From JANQQZ01 sp039187315 (GTDB lineage: Bacteria; Planctomycetota; Phycisphaerae; Phycisphaerales; UBA1924), in assembly GCA_039187315.1 (NCBI GenBank), contig JBCCZQ010000052.1, positions 1-22,593 of the forward strand: a DNA stretch of 22,593 nucleotides, given 5' to 3'. Of this stretch, positions 1-6,841 are shown piece after piece (positions within the stretch are counted from its first letter, which is position 1; each line of letters opens with the position of its first letter). The notes below the pieces were generated by a model that ran no database searches, was not told the origin of the DNA, and saw only the letters and a program-made list of their open reading frames with translations. The translations under genes and the position numbers were made by a program.

Positions 1-161
1 ACCTAAAGGAAGCGGTGACGACGGCCGTCGTCAATAAGCGCGCCGGCGGCATGGGCCTGATCTCGGGCCGGAAGGCGTTCCAGCGCCCGATGAAAGAAGG
101 CGCTGGCCTGCTGCACGCGATTCAGGACGTGTACCTGGATGACTCGATCACGGTGGCGTGA
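1..161 (+). CDS. fbaB: Class I fructose-bisphosphate aldolase, C-terminal end (partial)
   Basis: This is the last 52 codons of a gene whose 5' part lies before the window; full codons begin at position 3 and the stop is TGA at 159-161. The translated tail contains VNKRAGGMGLISGRKAFQ followed by RPMKEG and ends QDVYLDDSITVA. This closely follows the remembered C-terminus of E. coli FbaB-type (DhnA family) aldolases, including the glycine-rich phosphate-binding stretch. The family cleaves fructose-1,6-bisphosphate to glyceraldehyde-3-phosphate and dihydroxyacetone phosphate through a Schiff-base lysine; that lysine lies outside the window. No intrinsic terminator is obvious directly after the stop. 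The family call is firm, although only the tail can be read. Confidence 0.9.
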   Translation, partial: LKEAVTTAVVNKRAGGMGLISGRKAFQRPMKEGAGLLHAIQDVYLDDSITVA

Positions 162-187
162 TCTGGGTGGAACGGTCAGACGACGAC

Positions 188-414
188 TTTTGACCTTGCA
201 GCACGTACACCACTTATTGTGGTGTAAATTTGCGATGTTTCGTCACTGAAAGCACCTCCGTTCAGCTTACGTAAAGTGCTGTTCTCGCGCTTGAGACAAC
301 TTCCTATCAGGTTCCTTATCGCTGGCACGCAACTTGCCTATGCCCTCATAGCGAGAGCTGCTGCCGCTCGTGCGGCTGCGGTGTACTCGTGAAACGCGCA
401 AACGGAGCGTCGAT
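188..414 (+). promoter_or_regulatory. A/T-rich leader with perfect palindrome upstream of the 415 gene
   Basis: The stretch between the aldolase stop and the next start is less GC-rich than its surroundings. It holds a perfect 8-bp inverted repeat, TACACCAC-ttatt-GTGGTGTA, at 206-226. No T-run follows it, so it looks more like an operator or a protected 5' RNA end than an intrinsic terminator. A TTGACC hexamer at 190-195 lies 17 bp before CTTATT at 213-218, which would put the palindrome over a -10, but the -10 match is poor. A second weak pair, TTGAGA at 291-296 and CCTTAT at 314-319, lies nearer the gene. The palindrome is seen directly; the promoter reading is a guess. Confidence 0.35.
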
Positions 415-945
415 ATGAGCGCAATAGGGGACATCAGCGAGCTTTCATCAGCGTCACTGCTGTGGCAGCTCCAATTGGGCAACGCCGGCGCACAGCCGAC
501 CGCGTCCCAGAAGGAACAGGCACAGTCGCAGATCCAGTCGTTCGCCCAGCAAGCGGGCTACGACGCGACCAGTATCGCCAACATCCAGGGCGACATACGG
601 ACGGCTATCGAAGAGGTCCAGAGTGGCAACGTCGAGAATCCCCAGGCCTATATCCAGAATGCCGTTCAGGAGTCGTTCAGTGCCAACGGGATCAACGCCG
701 AACAGTTCAAGGCCGATCTGAGCTCGATCCTCGAGAGCCTTGGCATCCAGCCGGGCCAGGCCGGCGGCATCCAGGGTTCCTACGACACGGCCTCAGCTCA
801 GAATGACCTGCTGAACCAGCTCTTCGGAGACTCAGACAGCGAGGACGGTGAGGAAAGCGACAGCGGACAAACAAGCCTGAGCGAATTGCTGTCTCTGCTG
901 AACTCCAACCTACCAGCGGGCACACTCGTCGACTACCAGGCGTAG
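415..945 (+). CDS. Acidic Gln/Ser-rich hypothetical protein, 176 aa
   Basis: I do not recognise this family. The start was placed at ATG 415 because GGAG at 403-406 is a well-placed Shine-Dalgarno; the frame stays open further upstream to 370. The protein begins MSAIGDISELSSASLLWQLQ, has no signal peptide or membrane segment, and contains no cysteine and a single tryptophan. It is rich in Gln, Ser, Ala and Asn. Residues 26-115 read as amphipathic helices (SQIQSFAQQAGYD, TAIEEVQSG, FKADLSSILESLG). They are followed by a Gly/Gln-rich linker, an acidic low-complexity run near 137-150 (GDSDSEDGEESDSG), and a final leucine-rich helix (LSELLSLLNSN). The codon pattern fits the rest of the window. 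It stands alone between the aldolase and nitrilase genes. A structural or export-related role is possible, but nothing in the sequence fixes a function. Confidence 0.75.
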   Translation: MSAIGDISELSSASLLWQLQLGNAGAQPTASQKEQAQSQIQSFAQQAGYDATSIANIQGDIRTAIEEVQSGNVENPQAYIQNAVQESFSANGINAEQFKADLSSILESLGIQPGQAGGIQGSYDTASAQNDLLNQLFGDSDSEDGEESDSGQTSLSELLSLLNSNLPAGTLVDYQA

Positions 946-1320
946 TAAACAATGATCGAACGGGTATGGCCCGAACAGCTTTCCCATCTGGTGAGTTCAG
1001 GATGCCGAACGAACGCCCGCCACTCGCAATGATCCGCAAGCATCTCTGCAGTGGGTGGTACGAGCTTTGCTGATCAGCCCTGAACGGGTTGGATGGCCGC
1101 GGACCCCGGACATAAGCGCTTCGATCCTCGCGACCACTGCGAACCAGCCAAGCCGAGGTTGATCTGGTCCATCGCGACACGCGGGCGGTCCGGCTTGGCT
1201 CCGTCAACCGCGCCCAACCCATGCTTGCCTGATTCCCCGAGAATCCGGTATCCCTTGATTCGGCTGAGCATCGCTCTTCGATGCCTCAGCTGCTCGACGC
1301 ACAGCCTGCTACCGTCCGCC
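946..1320 (+). other. 375-bp intergenic stretch with two inverted repeats (possible structured leader)
   Basis: No credible gene was found here. Two inverted repeats are visible. The first is a perfect 10-bp pair, AGCCAAGCCG at 1146-1155 and CGGCTTGGCT at 1191-1200, separated by 35 bases. The second is a long hairpin at 1261-1292: about 13 paired positions with one bulged C and one G-U pair, and the 5-base loop CTCTT. It ends 28 bases before the nitrilase start. Neither repeat is followed by a T-run. No tRNA or known riboswitch core was recognised. Confidence 0.45.
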
Positions 1321-2280
1321 ATGCGTATCGCTATCGGGCAGATCGGGCCTGTGCTGCTGGATCGGGCGGCCACGCTTGCGCGGGTCGTTGCAGCGGTCCA
1401 CGAAGCGGCCGACGCCGGCGCAGAGCTTATCGCATTCGGCGAAACTCTCGTGCCCGGCTACCCGGCATGGCTCAGCCGGACCGAAGGCGCCCGGTTCGAC
1501 TCGGCGCTGCAGAAGACAATCCACGCCAGGTACGTGCGCGAGGCGGTGGACCTTGAGGCCGGCGATCTTGAGCCGGTGCAGTCGGCAGCGCGAGCACGTT
1601 CGATCGCGGTCGTGGTCGGCGTGGCGGAGCGGCCGCGCGATCGCGGTGGGCACACGCTGTTCTGCTCGGCCGTGACCGTGGCGCCCGACGGCTCGATCGC
1701 CTCATCACACCGCAAGCTGGTGCCGACGTACGAAGAGCGCCTGTGCTGGTCGCACGGCGATGCGCACGGGCTGGTCGCTCACCGCTTCCTCCGACCGTTC
1801 ACGCTGGGAACCCTCAACTGCTGGGAGAACTGGATGCCGCTGGCGCGCGCGGCGATGCAGGCGCAGGGTGTGGACCTGCACGTGGCGATCTGGCCGGGCG
1901 GCGACGAGAATACCCGCGACATCACTCGCTTCGTTGCGAGGGAATCACGGAGCTTCGTGCTCAGCGCAAGCTCGCTTCTGCTTGCGGGCGATATCCCGAG
2001 CGATCTTCCCGGCCGCGACGCCATCATCGCAGGCGAGCGGACCCCAGCCGATGGGGTGCTGCACAACGGCGGGAGCGCGATCGCCGGGCCGGACGGGCAG
2101 TGGGTCGTCGAACCGGTCGTGGGCGAGCGGCGGGTGATCGTGGCAGATCTGGCGTTCGATCGTGTGCTCGAAGAGCGACAGAATTTCGACCCGGCCGGTC
2201 ACTACGCAAGGCCGGAACTGCTCCGGCTGGCGGTGGACCGCCGCCGGTTGGCCGCCGAGGCCGAGGCCGAGTACCCATAA
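1321..2280 (+). CDS. Nitrilase-type carbon-nitrogen hydrolase, 319 aa
   Basis: A cytoplasmic enzyme of the nitrilase superfamily, expected to hydrolyse a C-N bond, most likely a nitrile to a carboxylic acid plus ammonia. The Glu-Lys-Cys triad is visible: E41 in AFGETLVPGYP, K132 in HRKLVPTYEER and C167 in LNCWENWMPLAR. The CWENxMPLxR context is characteristic of branch-1 nitrilases (EC 3.5.5.1) rather than of amidases or carbamoylases. The length is slightly short for the branch but complete. ATG 1321 was chosen because MRIAIGQIGPV is the usual first beta-strand. The frame stays open back to 1093, but that stretch does not look like protein. There is no Shine-Dalgarno; TACCGT at 1310-1315 could be a -10 for a leaderless message. 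The gene stands alone, so its substrate cannot be inferred from neighbours; cyanide-type or aliphatic nitriles are possible. Confidence 0.87.
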   Translation: MRIAIGQIGPVLLDRAATLARVVAAVHEAADAGAELIAFGETLVPGYPAWLSRTEGARFDSALQKTIHARYVREAVDLEAGDLEPVQSAARARSIAVVVGVAERPRDRGGHTLFCSAVTVAPDGSIASSHRKLVPTYEERLCWSHGDAHGLVAHRFLRPFTLGTLNCWENWMPLARAAMQAQGVDLHVAIWPGGDENTRDITRFVARESRSFVLSASSLLLAGDIPSDLPGRDAIIAGERTPADGVLHNGGSAIAGPDGQWVVEPVVGERRVIVADLAFDRVLEERQNFDPAGHYARPELLRLAVDRRRLAAEAEAEYP

Positions 2281-2387
2281 CGCACCCCATGGTCGCTTGA
2301 TCGCTGGGCTGGCGTGCGGCTGGATGCGCCAGACTGTGCCCTGCAATGGCTGAATGTGACAGTTGCGCGAACGGGTGCCGGATTCTC

Positions 2388-2416
2388 TTGGTCGCGGTCC
2401 GGATCCGGGGTAGGGT
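2388..2416 (+). promoter_or_regulatory. Candidate sigma-70-type promoter of the first dockerin gene
   Basis: TTGGTC at 2388-2393 and TAGGGT at 2411-2416 are separated by exactly 17 bases. The predicted start of transcription falls near 2422-2424, about 50 bases before the ATG at 2474. It was found by eye; each hexamer matches the consensus at only three or four positions. Confidence 0.4.
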
Positions 2417-2421
2417 GTCCG

Positions 2422-2459
2422 AACGGGGCCGGTAGACCGGTGCGCGGTCCCCGTTTTTT
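2422..2459 (+). terminator. GC-rich hairpin followed by T6 (intrinsic terminator or attenuator-like leader)
   Basis: AACGGGG at 2422-2428 pairs with CCCCGTT at 2449-2455, with a small inner stem CCGG-taga-CCGG at 2429-2440. The T-run occupies 2454-2459. This is the shape of a Rho-independent terminator and could end the nitrilase transcript. However, it sits only 14 bases before the next ATG, and its first base coincides with the predicted +1 of the dockerin gene. It may therefore instead be the 5' stem-loop or an attenuator of that message. The Shine-Dalgarno GGAG at 2463-2466 follows directly. Confidence 0.7.
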
Positions 2460-2473
2460 GACGGAGATCGCCG

Positions 2474-5122
2474 ATGCCTGGCGGGCACACTTCCTCGTTT
2501 CTGACCATCATCACGGCTGTTGCGGCGTTTTTCGGCGTGCCAGCCGCTGGGCAGTACGCTTTCAACAACCCGCAGTATGCGATCGCCCGAGAGACGCCGC
2601 CCCCTGCTGCGTGGCTGAACCAGCCGCTCAACGAGGACTTCACGCTCGTCATCCCGTGGTTTGGCGACAGCTCGGATGACCTGCCCGACCGGAGCCGCAC
2701 GCGCATGCTCCTGACGGTGGTCGATGAACGGCTGCTGGTGCCGACGCCCCCGTACGTGGTCGGCCCAGCTGCGACGCCCGTCTCGCCCGAGCCGAGGCGA
2801 GAGATTGTCTTCGAACTCGGGTACGTGCCGGCCAGTGGCTCTGTCGTCGGCCGCGCGTTGGACTCTGGCGGCACGCTGCGCTCGGTCGAGACCGTTTCGG
2901 CGGCGCCTCCTATCGAAGACGGCGAGCACCACTGCATCGTTGCGGTCTTCGACAGCTCGGGCTCGCCCGAGCAGACCGGGCGGCTGAGCATCTACCTGTA
3001 CGGATCGTCCTCGTCGGAGATCAAGGGCGAGTACCGCATCGATGGCATCGTCGGCGGGCTAAAGCCGCTGACATCGAACGGGCGGATCTACATCGGTGAC
3101 CCGTTCGCGGTCGACTACCCGGAGATCCGCGCCAGCCATACGGGGCCGATTTTCTGCGCCTTCGCACGCCGGGGCCTTGTCTACCCCATCCGGATGACCG
3201 AGTGGTGGGACATCGTCGAGGGCCCGCAGCTTCGGCTATTCTTCGGCGACGAACCGGATTCTGAAGCAGACACGATCTTCTTCTACGGCCAGGCGGGCGA
3301 TGATCAGTACGTCAAGCCCGGGATCACCGGCCGCGTATACGGGTTTTTCGACGGCGATCCGCTGAGCTGGAATCGCTGGCTGAACCCGTTCTTCATACGC
3401 ACGGTCGAGCCGGACACTGGCGGGGCGTCCCTGCAGCAGCTGCAGGTCACGCCGATCTATGAGCCCGGCTTCGAATGGTCCGGCTTCTATCGGTACACGC
3501 CGCCATCGCAGCAGCTCGGGCTCGACCCTGTCAAGGGCACACTGCCGAGGCTCGCGGGCGTCCTGTCCGGCGATGCGTGCGGTCAGCACGCGGTCATGGG
3601 CTGGGGACTCGGCAACAGCCGCTGGTCGAACACCAGCAACACGCCTGCACAGATCGGTACGGCCGATCGTGTCTCACGGTCCCACCTGATGGGCCTGCGT
3701 GACTCGCGCACGGAGTACGACGGTGGGCTGTTCGTGTTCAATCTGAACAACAGCGGGCGTATCCAGGACATGTCGCTGAGCAACTTCTCCGATTTCACGG
3801 CCAAGAGCGATACGAACTGGTCACGCTTCAGCTACGGGGGCAGCCAGTTTTCGCTCCCCGGCACGGGCCGTGCGCTGCTGCTCAAGGCCGAGGCGGGCCG
3901 CACGCTCACGCCCCGCTTCCTTGTCCGTCGGCCTGAGCTGCCGACCCAGAGCCTTGCGGTGCTGATGATGCGTCCGAACGGCGGCACCGTCGCCAGCTCG
4001 CTCGAACGCGTCGATGCCCAGAACTTTCCCGCGGCTCCCACGGGTGCGGCACCGCTGTTCGATCAACCAGCGATCATCGATACAAACACCGCGCGGACCT
4101 CGGAACCGGTTCTGCTCGAATCAGCCGACAACGTGAACAATACAATCCGGGTCCCGGCGGACACGGTGGTCGAGATCGGCGACGCCGTCGTGCTCGATCG
4201 CAACGACGAGGTCAATGTCATCACGGAGCTGCTGCACTCGGACGGTGTCACGTCGACCTACCAGCTCGAGCACAGCTGGCCGTTCGCCCAAGAACCAACG
4301 TTGCGCGACGGCGTCTGGATCGGGCCGTGGTCCTACGTGCTCCTCGGCTACCAGGACAATCTGCCGGATCCCGGGCTGCCCCAAAGGGGTGTCAAGCTCG
4401 ACTACGTTTCGGGCGGCAGGGTCACGATCATCGGCGCGGGCTATCGCGAGCTTGAACCCGACCGTATCTGCTATATCTTGGCGGGTCGGGGAGGCAAGAG
4501 CCAGGCCGAGCAGGCCGAGATCGAGTTTGAGGGCACGCTCCGCAAGCTCGCCGAGACGCTCGGCGTCGATCTGTTCTTCGCTGGTAATGCGACGCAGACT
4601 CCGGGCACGCTCGAAACGCTGGAAGCCCAGCTCGGGCCGCTGATCAATCAGGCCGAGTTCGTCGGCTCTCCTGACATCGTCAGCGGAACAGGCAGCTCAT
4701 TCCTGGAGCTTTCGTTCTCCAGCACGCATTCGGAGAACCGGCTGGGCGCCACGACCTACCCGAATTGGGCCTACTTCCAGATCCAGGACGAGTTCCCGGG
4801 GATGTTCGATCAGACGATGGCGCTGTGGCGGCACGACGCAGCGCACCCGAACGGGCGTGCCATGGTTGCCGCCGGCGAACTCTGGTGGTCGCGTGCCGAA
4901 GAGCTCCTCGGCACGGTGATCCTCCCAGGCTCGTGCCTGACCGGGATCTGCCCCGGCGACATCAACCGAGACGGCCGGGGCGACGCGTCCGATTTCTTCG
5001 CGTGGGTCACCGCCTATATCGAGCAGGACCCGATCTGCGATCAGAACGGTGACAGCGAGTGCAACAGCAGCGACTTCTTCGCGCTGATCAGCAACATGCA
5101 AAGCGGCTGCCTGCCGCTCTGA
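2474..5122 (+). CDS. Secreted GC-type dockerin domain-anchored protein, 882 aa
   Basis: The protein begins with an export signal (SFLTIITAVAAFFGVPAAG, cleavage expected near residue 26). About 800 residues follow with a beta-rich, Gly/Asp/Pro-rich look in which I recognise no catalytic motif. The last 57 residues (826-882) form a GC-type dockerin with two calcium-loop-like halves: CPGDINRDGRGDASDFFAWV, then CDQNGDSECNSSDFFALI, closing in SGCLPL. This domain is typical of Phycisphaerae surface or exported proteins; whether it binds a cohesin is not established. The start ATG 2474 has GGAG at 2463-2466 with 7-base spacing. A hydrophobic and acidic segment around 700-815 (VDLFFAGNAT ... ELWWSRAEELLG) precedes the dockerin. 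The next gene, 128 bases on, ends in the same domain. An extracellular role is secure; the activity is unknown. Confidence 0.85.
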   Translation: MPGGHTSSFLTIITAVAAFFGVPAAGQYAFNNPQYAIARETPPPAAWLNQPLNEDFTLVIPWFGDSSDDLPDRSRTRMLLTVVDERLLVPTPPYVVGPAATPVSPEPRREIVFELGYVPASGSVVGRALDSGGTLRSVETVSAAPPIEDGEHHCIVAVFDSSGSPEQTGRLSIYLYGSSSSEIKGEYRIDGIVGGLKPLTSNGRIYIGDPFAVDYPEIRASHTGPIFCAFARRGLVYPIRMTEWWDIVEGPQLRLFFGDEPDSEADTIFFYGQAGDDQYVKPGITGRVYGFFDGDPLSWNRWLNPFFIRTVEPDTGGASLQQLQVTPIYEPGFEWSGFYRYTPPSQQLGLDPVKGTLPRLAGVLSGDACGQHAVMGWGLGNSRWSNTSNTPAQIGTADRVSRSHLMGLRDSRTEYDGGLFVFNLNNSGRIQDMSLSNFSDFTAKSDTNWSRFSYGGSQFSLPGTGRALLLKAEAGRTLTPRFLVRRPELPTQSLAVLMMRPNGGTVASSLERVDAQNFPAAPTGAAPLFDQPAIIDTNTARTSEPVLLESADNVNNTIRVPADTVVEIGDAVVLDRNDEVNVITELLHSDGVTSTYQLEHSWPFAQEPTLRDGVWIGPWSYVLLGYQDNLPDPGLPQRGVKLDYVSGGRVTIIGAGYRELEPDRICYILAGRGGKSQAEQAEIEFEGTLRKLAETLGVDLFFAGNATQTPGTLETLEAQLGPLINQAEFVGSPDIVSGTGSSFLELSFSSTHSENRLGATTYPNWAYFQIQDEFPGMFDQTMALWRHDAAHPNGRAMVAAGELWWSRAEELLGTVILPGSCLTGICPGDINRDGRGDASDFFAWVTAYIEQDPICDQNGDSECNSSDFFALISNMQSGCLPL
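4949..5122 (+). other. GC-type dockerin domain of the 882-aa protein
   Basis: Residues 826-882 of the preceding protein. There are two D-x-N-x-D-G-like loops (DINRDGRGD; DQNGDSECN), each followed by an S-D-F-F-A helix start. A cysteine lies at the beginning of each half and one near the C-terminus (SGCLPL). The domain is the very end of the protein, which is its usual place. Confidence 0.85.
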
Positions 5123-5250
5123 CGCCAGCCCACGACCGAGAACCCCGCGCCAGAGGGCCGGACGATGGCTGTTGCTGGCCCGAGCGATCTGGTACGCTGC
5201 TTCCTGCAAGAGGATCGCTCCGAGGGGTGTGCCATGCAGAAGAGGGCCGG

Positions 5251-6801
5251 ATGATGACTTTGGGTTCTTGGCGTGCGTGCGCTTGCGCCGTGTTGTTGTC
5301 ATTGCTTGCTGGTCCTTCGCATGCGTACCAGGCTCGCGAGCCCTTGCCGCTGCCGGTCGAGGGGCTTCAGGTGCGGCCGATGTACGTCACATCGCTGGGC
5401 CGTGTGTCCGACGAACCGTTCGAAGAGATGGAAGTGCCCACCCCGGCACCCCAGGGCTCGCAGTGCCAGGAGGTCAGCGTTCTCCCGAGCGAGGGCTTCG
5501 AGGGAGGCACGTACTTCGTGCAGGCGGGCTTTGTCGAGAACGAGATCGCCGCGGTCAGCTACACCCTTGATGCCTCGCTCTTCCCGATCCGGATCGATCT
5601 GATCGAGGCGCTCATCGGCACCGGTCCGTCGGGCACCAGCGTGCCGACAACAACCGAGTACACGATTCTCGTCTGGGACGGCACACCCGCCACGGGCACG
5701 CTGCTTGTCTCCGTCTCATCCGATGGCGACATCATCCCGCACGTCCAGCTTCCCGCGCTCTCGCAGGCACAGGCCGTCAACGTCAACTTCCTGGTCGACC
5801 CGGGCGACCCCGAGCAGATCTTCGTCAACAACATCTCGGGCACGAATACCTTTTCGGTCGGTATCCGCATCGACGAGCACAACAACCAGATCGGGAACGG
5901 CTGCTTCCCAGCACCATCGCAGACGGCGAACGCTTTTCCCATGACCGATACCGACGGCGCGAACCAGACTCAGAACTGGATCCGCGCGATCGACTGCGGT
6001 CCGCTGGGCTGCCCACCGGGCTGGAGCAGCTTCGCGCAGTTCCCGCCGCTCTGCACCCCCAGCGGCGATTGGATGATCCGCGCGACCTGGACCAGTTTTA
6101 CTTGCTCCGACGACACCGGCGCCTGCTGCGAAGACGATGGCTCCTGCTCGGAGCTCACCCAGTCCGAGTGCGTTGCCAGCGGGGGCGATTACCAGGGCGA
6201 CGGCACGACCTGCGCCGGCGTGACCTGCCCGCTGCCGACCGGTGCCTGCTGCCTGAGCAACGACAACTGCCTGCTGCTCGATGAGGCCGCGTGCGATGTG
6301 GTCAGCGGCGCATGGCAGGGCGCGGGCAGCGCGTGCAACGGCTCGGCCTGCCCGCGTGGCGCGGCATGCCTGCCCGACGGCACGTGCGTCGCGGGTGTGA
6401 CCGAGTTTGAGGCCGAGCAGCTCGACGGGGTCTACCTCGGCAACGACACGACCTGTGCCGACGCCGACTGCCCCCAGCCGCTCGGCGCCTGCTGCGTCAC
6501 TACGAGCAGCGCGTGCCTGGTCCTGAATGAAGCAGACTGCGGCCTGGTGCCCAATGCAGTCTGGCTCGGCGCAGGCTCGATCTGCGATTCCAACGGCGAC
6601 GGCATCCCCGGCGGTGGGTGCATACCGCCAAAGGATTGCCCGGGCGATGTCAACGGCGACGGCACGGTCAACGACTCGGACTACTTCGCATGGGTCACCG
6701 CCTTCATCGGCGACCTGCCCGAGTGCGATGTCAACGGGGACGAGAACTGCTCAGACTCGGATTACTTCGCCTGGGTTACTGCCTTCATCGGCGGCTGCTG
6801 A
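5251..6801 (+). CDS. Secreted Cys-rich repeat protein with GC-type dockerin, 516 aa
   Basis: The start is taken at ATG 5251, or equally ATG 5254, behind AGAGGG at 5241-5246. The frame is open back to 5059, but only this start gives a signal peptide (ACACAVLLSLLAGPSHA, cleavage before YQ). Residues about 30-285 form an Asp/Thr-rich, probably beta-sandwich region (TYFVQAGFVENEIAAVSYTL ... FSVGIRIDEHNNQIG). Residues 290-460 hold four cysteine-rich repeats of roughly 40 residues that open with GACC or GAAC. Residues 463-516 are a GC-type dockerin (CPGDVNGDGTVNDSDYFAWV; CDVNGDENCSDSDYFAWV; ending IGGC). No catalytic motif is recognised. Arrangement and domain sharing suggest joint function with the upstream dockerin gene, perhaps as surface structural or adhesive proteins. 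The localisation is well supported; the role is not known. Confidence 0.83.
   Translation: MMTLGSWRACACAVLLSLLAGPSHAYQAREPLPLPVEGLQVRPMYVTSLGRVSDEPFEEMEVPTPAPQGSQCQEVSVLPSEGFEGGTYFVQAGFVENEIAAVSYTLDASLFPIRIDLIEALIGTGPSGTSVPTTTEYTILVWDGTPATGTLLVSVSSDGDIIPHVQLPALSQAQAVNVNFLVDPGDPEQIFVNNISGTNTFSVGIRIDEHNNQIGNGCFPAPSQTANAFPMTDTDGANQTQNWIRAIDCGPLGCPPGWSSFAQFPPLCTPSGDWMIRATWTSFTCSDDTGACCEDDGSCSELTQSECVASGGDYQGDGTTCAGVTCPLPTGACCLSNDNCLLLDEAACDVVSGAWQGAGSACNGSACPRGAACLPDGTCVAGVTEFEAEQLDGVYLGNDTTCADADCPQPLGACCVTTSSACLVLNEADCGLVPNAVWLGAGSICDSNGDGIPGGGCIPPKDCPGDVNGDGTVNDSDYFAWVTAFIGDLPECDVNGDENCSDSDYFAWVTAFIGGC
6118..6630 (+). repeat. Four tandem Cys-rich ~40-residue repeats (coding)
   Basis: Units begin at 6118, 6241, 6358 and 6484 (residues 290, 331, 370 and 412). 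Each follows the plan GACC-x(3-5)-C-x(5-10)-C/E ... G-x-Y/W-x-G-x-(G/D)-x-x-C-x(3-4)-C-P. The third unit has lost one cysteine of the opening pair (GAACLPDGTC), and the fourth runs into a longer Gly-rich tail. The units differ enough to be old duplications. The evenly spaced cysteines suggest small disulfide-stabilised modules after export. Confidence 0.75.
6637..6801 (+). other. GC-type dockerin domain of the 516-aa protein
   Basis: Residues 463-516 contain two nearly identical halves, each ending DSDYFAWVTAFIG, with loops DVNGDGTVN and DVNGDENC and a final IGGC. The two halves resemble each other more closely than the halves of the upstream copy do. Confidence 0.88.
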
Positions 6802-6841
6802 CGCTGGAGCGCGACGCGCGGCCCGCGACTAGGCTGTCAGT

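Noticed and set aside
1945..2991. A 348-codon minus-strand open frame across the nitrilase 3' end and the dockerin gene 5' end
   Set aside because: It crosses the hairpin with T-run and two well-supported genes; its composition is that of a shadow frame.
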